From Candidatus Acidiferrales bacterium (GTDB lineage Bacteria; Acidobacteriota; Terriglobia; Acidiferrales; UBA7541), in the NCBI GenBank assembly GCA_030037435.1, contig JASHRI010000220.1:1-32827 (forward strand): 32,827 bases of DNA, written 5' to 3'. The notes under the pieces are model-generated. The model had not been told where the DNA came from. It did not search any database and worked only from the letters and a program-made list of their open reading frames with translations. A program made the translations under genes and the position numbers. Position 1 is the first letter of the stretch; each line of letters opens with the position of its first letter. This document shows positions 10,900 to 18,707 of this stretch, in pieces.

Positions 10900-12525
10900 A
10901 TGAGCGAGAACAAAAACGAACGCCTCGGCTCGGGAACTCCAAGTCTAGGGCGACGAGACATCATGAAATTGGGTGTTGGCGCCGCCGTCGCCAGTCAATT
11001 ACTGAAACCGCAGATTACTTCTGCACAAACGGAACGGGGCCAGACGGAAACGACAAGAAGGGGGCAGGGCGGCACCACGTTTCGGCCATCTGAGTGGACG
11101 GACCAGGAGCGGTATGCGGGCGTCAAAATGGAGACTGGACCGGGCTGGGAGAACAATTCCAACCGAGCCTTCGGAAACGGCCCCATGGACGATACAAGCC
11201 GGCTAATCGTGGAATATGTCAGCTCGTTCTCGGAATCGAGCATCGACGATGCCTGGGCGAACGCCTTCAGCAACACGATGATCGACACGGTTGCATCTCT
11301 GATCTCCGGATTCGAGTCGGATTCGGCTAGAGTCTGCGCCCGGTTGGCGCGATCCACTCAGAGTGACCTGAAAAGCACTGTCCTTGGATATGGGATCACC
11401 ACTTCGCCGGAATTAGCCGCGTATGCGAACACCACGATGATCCGCTTCACAGATTTTAATGACCATTTCAGCGACATGATGGGCGGCGTCCTTGCGATCG
11501 GCGAAGCCCTGCACTCGACGGGAATGCAAGTGATGTCGGCGATCATTTTGGCGTACCAGGTGCAATCCGCTCTCAGCGGGGCTGGAGGAAACGACGCCGG
11601 ACTGGACATTGGCATCTATTACGCTCCTGCCGTTGCGGTCGCTGCGGGCAAGCTCCTGAAATTGAACGAAGACCAGCTTGCCAATGCGCTGTCGCTCGCC
11701 CTCACTTTGCACGTCCCTCTGCGAGTGGACCGATCGAATACGCTTTCGATGCAGAAGGCATGCGGCACTGCCGAGGCGGTGCGGATCGCCGTCTTCTGCG
11801 CGCTGTCGGCACGCGAAGGAATGACTGGTCCATCCCGGCCATTCGAAGGCCGCGATGGCTTATGGGATCGACTCACTGGACCGTACACTAGACTTCGGCT
11901 GCCCCCTTCAGCGCCCACGACTACGGGCCTGTCGGGAGCTATCAAGCGGCGACCGGCGGAAGGGTACACGCAGGCGATGCACGCGGACGTGATTCCGGCG
12001 GTGAGAGCGTGGACAAAGGCCGACGAGATTGATTCGATTCATGTAGAAATGCCGTTTTCGGGGTGGCTGGAAATTGCTGACCCGCCGAAATGGGACCCGC
12101 GAAACCACGAGACCGCAGACCACAGCATGGCCTACGAGGCGTCGCGCGCGCTCATTGATGGCGATGTTTACTTGGATTCATTTACGCGTGAAAAGTTCAT
12201 GGATCCGACGGCGAGAGCCTTGATGAATAGAATCACCGTGTCCGTTGATCCAAGCTTCGGCTATGGGCAGGTGCGAATGACCGTGAAGAAGAAGTCCGGC
12301 GAAACATTGACGAAAGAAACCAGCTCGAGGATGGGAATGAACTTCGGACCGGCGATGACGCACGATGATATCGTGACGAAATACAACCGGGTCTGCGAAT
12401 TCATGCGCGTGGATAATGCGCAGCGAGACCGTGCTCTTGCGCAATGGTCGGACCTGAGAGCCGTACAAGACATCGCAGACGCTATGAAGACTCTCGCGAA
12501 GTTTGGGAATCCGCAGCCTCTGTAG
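10900..12525 (+). CDS. MmgE/PrpD-family protein with Tat-like signal
   Basis: N-terminus LGRRDIMKLGVGAAVASQLLKPQITSAQ (twin arginine plus hydrophobic stretch), then MmgE/PrpD-like body (DDAWANAFSNTMIDTVASLISG, HSTGMQVMSAIILAYQVQSAL, AVAVAAGKLLKLNEDQLANALSLAL). Confidence 0.82.
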   Translation: MSENKNERLGSGTPSLGRRDIMKLGVGAAVASQLLKPQITSAQTERGQTETTRRGQGGTTFRPSEWTDQERYAGVKMETGPGWENNSNRAFGNGPMDDTSRLIVEYVSSFSESSIDDAWANAFSNTMIDTVASLISGFESDSARVCARLARSTQSDLKSTVLGYGITTSPELAAYANTTMIRFTDFNDHFSDMMGGVLAIGEALHSTGMQVMSAIILAYQVQSALSGAGGNDAGLDIGIYYAPAVAVAAGKLLKLNEDQLANALSLALTLHVPLRVDRSNTLSMQKACGTAEAVRIAVFCALSAREGMTGPSRPFEGRDGLWDRLTGPYTRLRLPPSAPTTTGLSGAIKRRPAEGYTQAMHADVIPAVRAWTKADEIDSIHVEMPFSGWLEIADPPKWDPRNHETADHSMAYEASRALIDGDVYLDSFTREKFMDPTARALMNRITVSVDPSFGYGQVRMTVKKKSGETLTKETSSRMGMNFGPAMTHDDIVTKYNRVCEFMRVDNAQRDRALAQWSDLRAVQDIADAMKTLAKFGNPQPL

Positions 12526-12568
12526 CGTTTGCTAAATTGCCGATTTCCAATCGGCGGCAATTAGACCC

Positions 12569-13804
12569 TTAGCGATCCCCAAAGTAAGAGTTCTTGTTCA
12601 CGACGACCGTTGCTGGACTTGAAACGGGCGGCGCTGAAATGAGTCCATCGAACGAAAATCTTTGCACTCGCCGTCCGTCTTCTACTTCGGTGACGTACAG
12701 GTTTCCGTGCGAGTCCGTGGCCATTTCGTGCAGCGCATCGAACTCGCCTGGGCCTATGCCAGGCCGGCCGAAAGACTCCAGGGGCTCGAGAGTCTTGCGG
12801 TCAAACACCCAGACGCGAGCCGGACTTCTGCTGGCCACGTAAAGGAACCGCTGGCCCGGGTCAGCTGAAAAGGCGACGCTCGCAGCAGTCTGCCCGTTGC
12901 CGCATCCCTCTCCGGCTTGCTCACACCATCGATCGACCCAAACTTGCGCCACATACTTGCCGTCGATCGTGAATATCTGCACCCGTCTTCCGGCGCGGTC
13001 GGCAACGTAAACCAAGCCGTCCTTAGAGATTTTCACGTCGTGAACGGTATCGAACTGTGGCGGACCAGGGTCCTTGGGATCAAATCTGGTGGCGAGAGTG
13101 CGATTGGGGGTTGGCACGCGCCGGCCCGACATTTCCGCGACTATGGAGGGTTCCGGACTATCCGACGGGACGTTGCCAAATGCGCCCCACATACGCTTGA
13201 ACTGGCCGGTGTCCGCATCGAATACGATGATGCGTTTGTTCCCGTAGCCGTCGGAGACGAACACTTCGTTCGTCTTCTGGTAAACGACCGTATCGGTCGG
13301 CATCCAGAAAGCCTCGGTGTCCTCGTTTGTCTTCTTGTGATCGTTTTGGCCTAGTTGCATAATGAACTTGCCGTCATTCGTGAACTTCAGGATTTGGTCG
13401 TCGCGCCCATTCCCGCAGATCCAGACGTTTCCCTTGTAATCAATGGAGATTCCATGCTCGCTCTGTGGCCAATTGTATCCCTCGCCCTTTCCACCCCAGC
13501 CTCTGATGTATTTGCCGTCCTGGTCAAACACCATCACCGGCGGGCCAGTGCTAACTCCGGCTTTGACAGTTCGAGGACGATGCAAGATCCAAATATGGTC
13601 CTGCGAATCAACCGCGACATCGGAAACTTGGCCCAGCGTCCAGCCGTTTGGGATGGTTGGCCACGTGGGGTCAAGACGGAACTTCGGCATTTGGCGGGCA
13701 GGAGTGGCGCCGGCGTGCGCGTTCCCACCTATGTACACGCCGAGCGCTAAAAGCGCGATCGTCATAGTAATGCCTGCAGTAGTATGAAGCTTTCGCCGCG
13801 TCAT
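12569..13804 (-). CDS. Secreted NHL-repeat / six-bladed beta-propeller protein (peptidylglycine lyase-like)
   Basis: Signal-like N-terminus followed by NHL-like repeats (VSDVAVDSQDHIWILHRP, GISIDYKGNVWICGNGRDDQILKFTNDGKFIMQLG, DVKISKDGLVYVADRAGRRVQIFTIDGKYV). Confidence 0.85.
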   Translation of the reverse strand: MTRRKLHTTAGITMTIALLALGVYIGGNAHAGATPARQMPKFRLDPTWPTIPNGWTLGQVSDVAVDSQDHIWILHRPRTVKAGVSTGPPVMVFDQDGKYIRGWGGKGEGYNWPQSEHGISIDYKGNVWICGNGRDDQILKFTNDGKFIMQLGQNDHKKTNEDTEAFWMPTDTVVYQKTNEVFVSDGYGNKRIIVFDADTGQFKRMWGAFGNVPSDSPEPSIVAEMSGRRVPTPNRTLATRFDPKDPGPPQFDTVHDVKISKDGLVYVADRAGRRVQIFTIDGKYVAQVWVDRWCEQAGEGCGNGQTAASVAFSADPGQRFLYVASRSPARVWVFDRKTLEPLESFGRPGIGPGEFDALHEMATDSHGNLYVTEVEDGRRVQRFSFDGLISAPPVSSPATVVVNKNSYFGDR

Positions 13805-13932
13805 AGAGTTACCCCCAAGACGACAAGGCGATTTATAGCAATTCGGAAGTGAAGTTTAAAGCCAGAGCGAGTAAGAAACCGGTGTGTTACCTGTTACGAC
13901 GGGCGCAGCGTTCTCGAATGGGCGGCTTCGCG

Positions 13933-15330
13933 TTACGTGTTCGTGTCGCCTGCCCCGTCCATAGCATTGCTTCTCGAAGTAGTGAGGCGGGGCTCGCGTG
14001 CAGCGGACGTCAGCAAGGTCATTCCGCGGCGCTCGGGCCCGAAGGCCGCCATCACCGAGGCCAACACGAAAACGCTGATCGCAGTCAAAGCCATGGCAGT
14101 CGCATAGCTGGTCCTCTGTGCGTAGGCTGCCTCCAGATAAACCACGGAACTGGCAATGACCCCAGCGCTTTGGTAAGCAAAGCCGGGCAGTAAGGCCCGC
14201 ACCGAATCCGGAGAAAGTTCTGCTAAATGGGCGGGTACCACGCCCCAAGCGCCCTGCACCATAAATTGCATTACGAAGGCTCCCACAGTCAGCCAGAGCT
14301 GGTCGGGGGCATATGCCCAGACAGGAATGACAGCCGCAGCGAGTATGAATGCAGCGATGATCGCCCTCCGACGGCCCCATTTGTCCGAGAGGTGACCGAC
14401 CGTGATTCCTCCAATCACTGCACCGATTCCGGACAAACCCGTAATTGCGGCACGCCGTGTTGGACTGAAATGCCACTGGCGCTGCAGGAATGTCGGGTAC
14501 ATGTCCTGGGTGCCGTGTGAAGCGAAAAGCATCATGGTCATAAAGGCGAGCAGGTACAGGAACAGCTTCCAGTGTGAGAAAACTTCTGTGACCTGCTGAC
14601 CCCATGTTTGACTGGTCTTTTGCCGCCTTTGCCATACGGCGGACTCGTTGACTCGGAAACCGACGTAGAAGAGCAGAAGCAGCGCCGGAAGGCTCCCCAC
14701 GAAGAACAGCGGCCTCCAGCCGAGGCGCGGGAACATCAGAAAATAGCAAAGAGCCGCCAGCACGTTTCCTGCGGCGTAGCCCTCCTGCAGCAGTCCCGAA
14801 AACATGCCACGTCGGCCTGCCGGCGCCCCTTCCATCGCTAGAGACGCTCCGACACCCCAATTACCACCCATTACAATGCCAAATACGGCGCGCACGACAA
14901 GCAGAGTCGCGTAGTTCGGGGCTAATCCCGTCAGGATTTCGGCAATCGCAAAGAATCCCACGTTGATCATCAGCGGGATTCGACGACCGTAGCGATCACC
15001 GAGCAATCCGAAGATGAATCCGCCCACGGGCCGACAGGCCAGCGTCATGGTGATGACCAAAGCGATTTCAGAGTCGGTCTTGTGAAAGTCTCTCGCGATG
15101 GCCGTCAGGCAAAAGACGACCAGAAAGAAGTCGTATGCGTCGAACAGCCAGCCGGCAAATCCCGCAATAACCGCTGGGGGATGACTGCTCAGCGGCGAGC
15201 CGTCGGGATCGGAACCCTGCGATGCGGCGGACGATTTGGAGGTCCGAAGGATCTTAGAGCCTCTCGATCGCGACTCGGATAGCGATCGGGTCTTTCGGTT
15301 ATGGCAACTGGCGCCTTGCCGGAAACGCAA
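13933..15330 (-). CDS. MFS transporter (metabolite:H+ symporter type)
   Basis: FAGWLFDAYDFFLVVFCLTAIARDF, FIFGLLGDRYGRRIPLM and VRAVFGIVMGGNWGVGASLAME, plus a second GHLSDKWGRRRAI motif. The start codon is uncertain because the N-terminal tail is long. Confidence 0.87.
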   Translation of the reverse strand: MRFRQGASCHNRKTRSLSESRSRGSKILRTSKSSAASQGSDPDGSPLSSHPPAVIAGFAGWLFDAYDFFLVVFCLTAIARDFHKTDSEIALVITMTLACRPVGGFIFGLLGDRYGRRIPLMINVGFFAIAEILTGLAPNYATLLVVRAVFGIVMGGNWGVGASLAMEGAPAGRRGMFSGLLQEGYAAGNVLAALCYFLMFPRLGWRPLFFVGSLPALLLLFYVGFRVNESAVWQRRQKTSQTWGQQVTEVFSHWKLFLYLLAFMTMMLFASHGTQDMYPTFLQRQWHFSPTRRAAITGLSGIGAVIGGITVGHLSDKWGRRRAIIAAFILAAAVIPVWAYAPDQLWLTVGAFVMQFMVQGAWGVVPAHLAELSPDSVRALLPGFAYQSAGVIASSVVYLEAAYAQRTSYATAMALTAISVFVLASVMAAFGPERRGMTLLTSAAREPRLTTSRSNAMDGAGDTNT

Positions 15331-15631
15331 TTCCAGTGGCCACCGTGCCCTAAAGGCTTTACCAATTTACCTTGGCGGGATTCGCGACGAACGCGAGTAG
15401 CGGATAGTCACAAGTTTTGTAACACCTTAGGGTATCTGTGGGAGGCAAAGAAATTTCAGAAGGACAGCACGGGTTGGCCTAAACCGAAGTATGCGCCTTC
15501 TAAGGACGACCGATTGCCTATGGGGTGGTACCATTGTCCATACTAGGAATCAGCGCCGTAACCACTGATTCTGCTTGATCTCGCAGGAAGTAGTGATACC
15601 ATTCGCCGCAACCGGTGTGGAGGCTGTTGCC

Positions 15632-16912
15632 ATGAGCCGAATTGTGACCGATACGACGCCAGACCGACAGTTGCTGGATCAAGTAGAACAGATCCTTCAA
15701 AGCGAAACTCTGCAAAATTCTGAAACCCTGAAACGGCTTCTGAAATTTCTTGCGGAAAAAACGGTCCACGGGCAAGGAGATCAGCTGAAAGAATACACGA
15801 TCGCCGTCGATGCCATGGACAAGCCGGCAACGTACGATCCCAGGCACGACTCAGCCGTTCGCATCCAGGTGGGCCGGTTGCGGCAAAAGCTGGGGGAATA
15901 TTATCGAAGCGAAGGAAAAGATGACCCAGTCATCATCGATCTACCGAAAGGCCATTTCAAGCTTCGATGTGAACCACGCGGAGTTGCGCAGGAGACCGCT
16001 AGACTCCAGCAGCAGCGGGTTAGCGTGCGAGCATTCGCGTGGGCTGGCACCGCCGTATTCACCATCTTGATGATCGCGCTCGGCTGGGCCGCGTCGTCCT
16101 TCTTCACCATTCGCCGGACGGAAGCGATGTCTGCTGTCGAAGGAAGGTGGACTCCTGATCTGCAACAATTGTGGCAGCCTTTCCTCGCAACAGACCGGCC
16201 GATGTTGCTGGCCATCGAGGATCCTCTTTTTGTGGAATTGCAGCGAGGCTCGGGCATCTACTACCGTGACAAGTCGTTCGACGAATGGGGACAGGCGTTT
16301 GGTTCTCGAGGCGTGCAGGCGCTACGAAAGGCCTTCGATTATCCCAATACGCAGCCAAGCCGGTATTACACGAGCTTCGGAGAGGTAAACGCGGCATTCC
16401 AGATAGGGCGTCTGCTGGGCGTGCGCGTGCCAAACGTCTCCATCGTTAGGACAAGCGAGCTATCCTGGGATCAGCTCGCGCGCAACAATGTGGTATTCGT
16501 CGGCGTACCAGTTTTCTTCGGCGAACAGTTCAAGACCATGCCGGTGCAGCCAGAATTTGTGCTTGTTTCCAATGGAATTCGAAACGTGCACCCGAAAGCG
16601 GGGGAGCCTGCGACATTCCTGGACCAGTTTTCGACAGCTCCGGCAGAGGCCGGTGAGATCTACGCGCTGGTTACGCGTTCGCCCGGGCCGGTCGGAAGCA
16701 CCTATTTCGAGAGCTTCGTGAGCAATCGAGCGGCCGGATACGTGGGCGCCGTCCGCTGGTTTACAGAGCCGAATTTCAGCAATCAGCTGGTTTCGAACTT
16801 GAAGAGAGAATATGGAAGCGTGCCCAGCTACTTCCAAGTTGTACTTAAGGTTGAATTCACTGATCAGGTAGCCACTCAGACCTCCTATGTGACGAGTCGT
16901 CGATTACCGTAG
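15632..16912 (+). CDS. Membrane-anchored winged-helix-like putative transcriptional regulator with extracytoplasmic domain
   Basis: N-terminal LQNSETLKRLLKFLAEKTVHGQGDQLKEYTIAVDAMDKPATYDPRHDSAVRIQVGRLRQKLGEYYRSEGKDDPVIIDLPKGHFKL resembles a domain common in Acidobacteria (CadC/TolB-associated), followed by one TM segment (AFAWAGTAVFTILMIALGWAASSFF). ATG 15632 is preferred over the track start 15575. Confidence 0.65.
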   Translation: MSRIVTDTTPDRQLLDQVEQILQSETLQNSETLKRLLKFLAEKTVHGQGDQLKEYTIAVDAMDKPATYDPRHDSAVRIQVGRLRQKLGEYYRSEGKDDPVIIDLPKGHFKLRCEPRGVAQETARLQQQRVSVRAFAWAGTAVFTILMIALGWAASSFFTIRRTEAMSAVEGRWTPDLQQLWQPFLATDRPMLLAIEDPLFVELQRGSGIYYRDKSFDEWGQAFGSRGVQALRKAFDYPNTQPSRYYTSFGEVNAAFQIGRLLGVRVPNVSIVRTSELSWDQLARNNVVFVGVPVFFGEQFKTMPVQPEFVLVSNGIRNVHPKAGEPATFLDQFSTAPAEAGEIYALVTRSPGPVGSTYFESFVSNRAAGYVGAVRWFTEPNFSNQLVSNLKREYGSVPSYFQVVLKVEFTDQVATQTSYVTSRRLP

Positions 16913-17126
16913 ATCGTACGGGAAATCGGAATCAGTTAGCGATGCTACTTCCCGACGCGGGTGCTTAGTTGCAGTGCATTTGCGCAGGGCGCAGGGTCCC
17001 GTTGCGCCTCGCAAACTTCGCAATTACGTGCATCCATCCCTGAATGCGATCGCGTCGGCTCACCCAGGCAGACGCCTATCGCTCGACATGCCCGCCCTAT
17101 GATTTCCCTTAAGCTGTCTCGTCAAA

Positions 17127-18347
17127 TTATTTCGGCGTGAGGTGGAACAGTCCTCCGGTAGTGGAGTCTTGTAGCATCCAAAGCGAGCCGTCCGGCGCTT
17201 CTTCGATATCTCGGACGCGCATCCCGACGCTCCAGCGCTGGGCCGCAGTGGCGCCACCCTGCCCATCAAACGTGAGCCGGACGATCGACATGGTGCCCAG
17301 GCCACTAACCAAGGCGCTGCCATCCCATCCCGGAAAGACGCTGCCCTTGTAGAACATAAGATTGCCCGGCGCAATCACCGGAACCCAATAGATCACGGGC
17401 TTAGTGAGGTCGGGACGCGTATCGGGGCTCGGGATTGGCACGCCGTCGTAGTTCACACCATAGGAGACCAGAGGCCAACCGTAATTCTTGCCCTTCTCGA
17501 TCAGGTTCAGTTCGTCGCCGCCGCGCGGGCCATGCTCCACCTCCCACAGTCGGCCGTCGGGACCGAAGGCTAGGCCGTACGGTGTGCGAATGCCGGTGAT
17601 CCAGGTTTCGGCCGGGGTCAGATTGGGGCCTGGGAATGTGTAAGTGCTCACCACCGGTGCCGTCTTTGCTGCCTCGGTATCTTTCGGTGGATCGATTAAT
17701 GGAATGGTCGAGGCGCCGGTCTTGCCCTCCATCGGATTGCCGGGCGCAGGCTTGCCATCTAGCGTCAACCGCAGGATCTTGCCTTCCGGTTGATTGGGAT
17801 CCTGAGCGGGAGTGAATCGCTGCCGGTCGCCCACCGTAAGGAATAGGTAGTTGCCATCCGGCGAGAAGGCGATCTGAGCACCTTCCTGGCCGCCCTTGCC
17901 CTTTGGCATTTGGCGCCATAACACCTCGAAGCCGCTCAGTCTGGCCCTTTGGCCCATAAACTCAAGCTTGCCGCGGCCTAGCGCCAAGCCGCCGCCGGAA
18001 TCACCTGGTTCGACATAGGTGAGATAGATATTTTGGTCGGTGGCGTAGTGGGGCGAGAGGAAGACGCCCAGCATGCCGTTCTGTCCTTCATAATAGACGA
18101 CCGGCGTTCCGAAAACTTGAGTGATCGTGCCGTCCGGTGTGACTAGATCGAGCCGGCCGACTTTTTCGGTTATCAGCATCCGGCCATCGGGCAGGAACGC
18201 GATGCGCCATGGCAGGTCGAAACTCGTCACCTTCGTGATGGTGAAGGGAAGATCTGGATCAGGTTTCTGTTCGCCGGCATTCGTCTGCGCATAGACCGCA
18301 CTTGCCAGCAGCGCTACAAGCAAAACCGCGTTTGCCAACTTCGCCAT
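17127..18347 (-). CDS. PQQ-dependent sugar (aldose) dehydrogenase, GSDH family
   Basis: Signal MAKLANAVLLVALLASAVYAQ, then LPWRIAFLPDGRMLITEKVGRLDLVTPDG, GLLGVFLSPHY-like segment, GIRTPYGLAFGPDGRLWEVEHGPRGGDELNLIEKGKNYGWPLVSYG, all hallmarks of glucose/sorbosone dehydrogenases. Internal ATG 18347 is preferred over 18383. Confidence 0.92.
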   Translation of the reverse strand: MAKLANAVLLVALLASAVYAQTNAGEQKPDPDLPFTITKVTSFDLPWRIAFLPDGRMLITEKVGRLDLVTPDGTITQVFGTPVVYYEGQNGMLGVFLSPHYATDQNIYLTYVEPGDSGGGLALGRGKLEFMGQRARLSGFEVLWRQMPKGKGGQEGAQIAFSPDGNYLFLTVGDRQRFTPAQDPNQPEGKILRLTLDGKPAPGNPMEGKTGASTIPLIDPPKDTEAAKTAPVVSTYTFPGPNLTPAETWITGIRTPYGLAFGPDGRLWEVEHGPRGGDELNLIEKGKNYGWPLVSYGVNYDGVPIPSPDTRPDLTKPVIYWVPVIAPGNLMFYKGSVFPGWDGSALVSGLGTMSIVRLTFDGQGGATAAQRWSVGMRVRDIEEAPDGSLWMLQDSTTGGLFHLTPK

Positions 18348-18500
18348 TTGCACGTCTCCTTTGCGCCCGAATAGCCCGAGCATCCTAAAACATACTGCCC
18401 CGGCAGGTCTACATAAGTTTGACGAATGTCGTTGTCGCTAACTCCAGCGAAATTGGAGCGGAAATCGCCCGCTTTTGTATGGATATGGGTGAGACATATT

Positions 18501-18535
18501 GTTGTCTTGACAACTACAATCTGGTTTGTTGTACT
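18501..18535 (+). promoter_or_regulatory. Candidate promoter and palindromic operator upstream of the first selenoprotein gene
   Basis: GTTGTC-TT-GACAAC palindrome (18501-18514) overlaps a -35 TTGACA (18507-18512), followed after 17 nt by TGTACT (18530-18535). Confidence 0.45.
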
Positions 18536-18707
18536 TGCCCCATGGTCTAGTGGATGTAGCATGGGTGTCCGGCTGCAAGACCTAATGATCGCAATGAAAG
18601 AGATCCTCTCTAGCATTCGACCGCCTCATGGATTTTCAACTTCTTCCTTCCCCGCCTGCAGAATGAAAGCGGGTTTCCGATAATGGACGAAAAAAGGAGG
18701 TGTGCTC

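Noticed and set aside
13856-14860. 334-aa minus-strand ORF overlapping the MFS gene
   Set aside because: Frame-shifted shadow of the MFS transporter at 13933-15330, with low-confidence composition.
18538-18590. tRNA-like string CCCCATGGTCTAGTGGATGTAGCATGGGTGTCCGGCTGCAAGACC upstream of the selenoproteins
   Set aside because: It has an A-box-like TGGTCTAGTGG and a GCA anticodon-like loop, but no T-arm (GGTTCRA), no consistent anticodon stem and no acceptor pairing. It is neither a credible tRNA-Cys nor tRNA-Sec.
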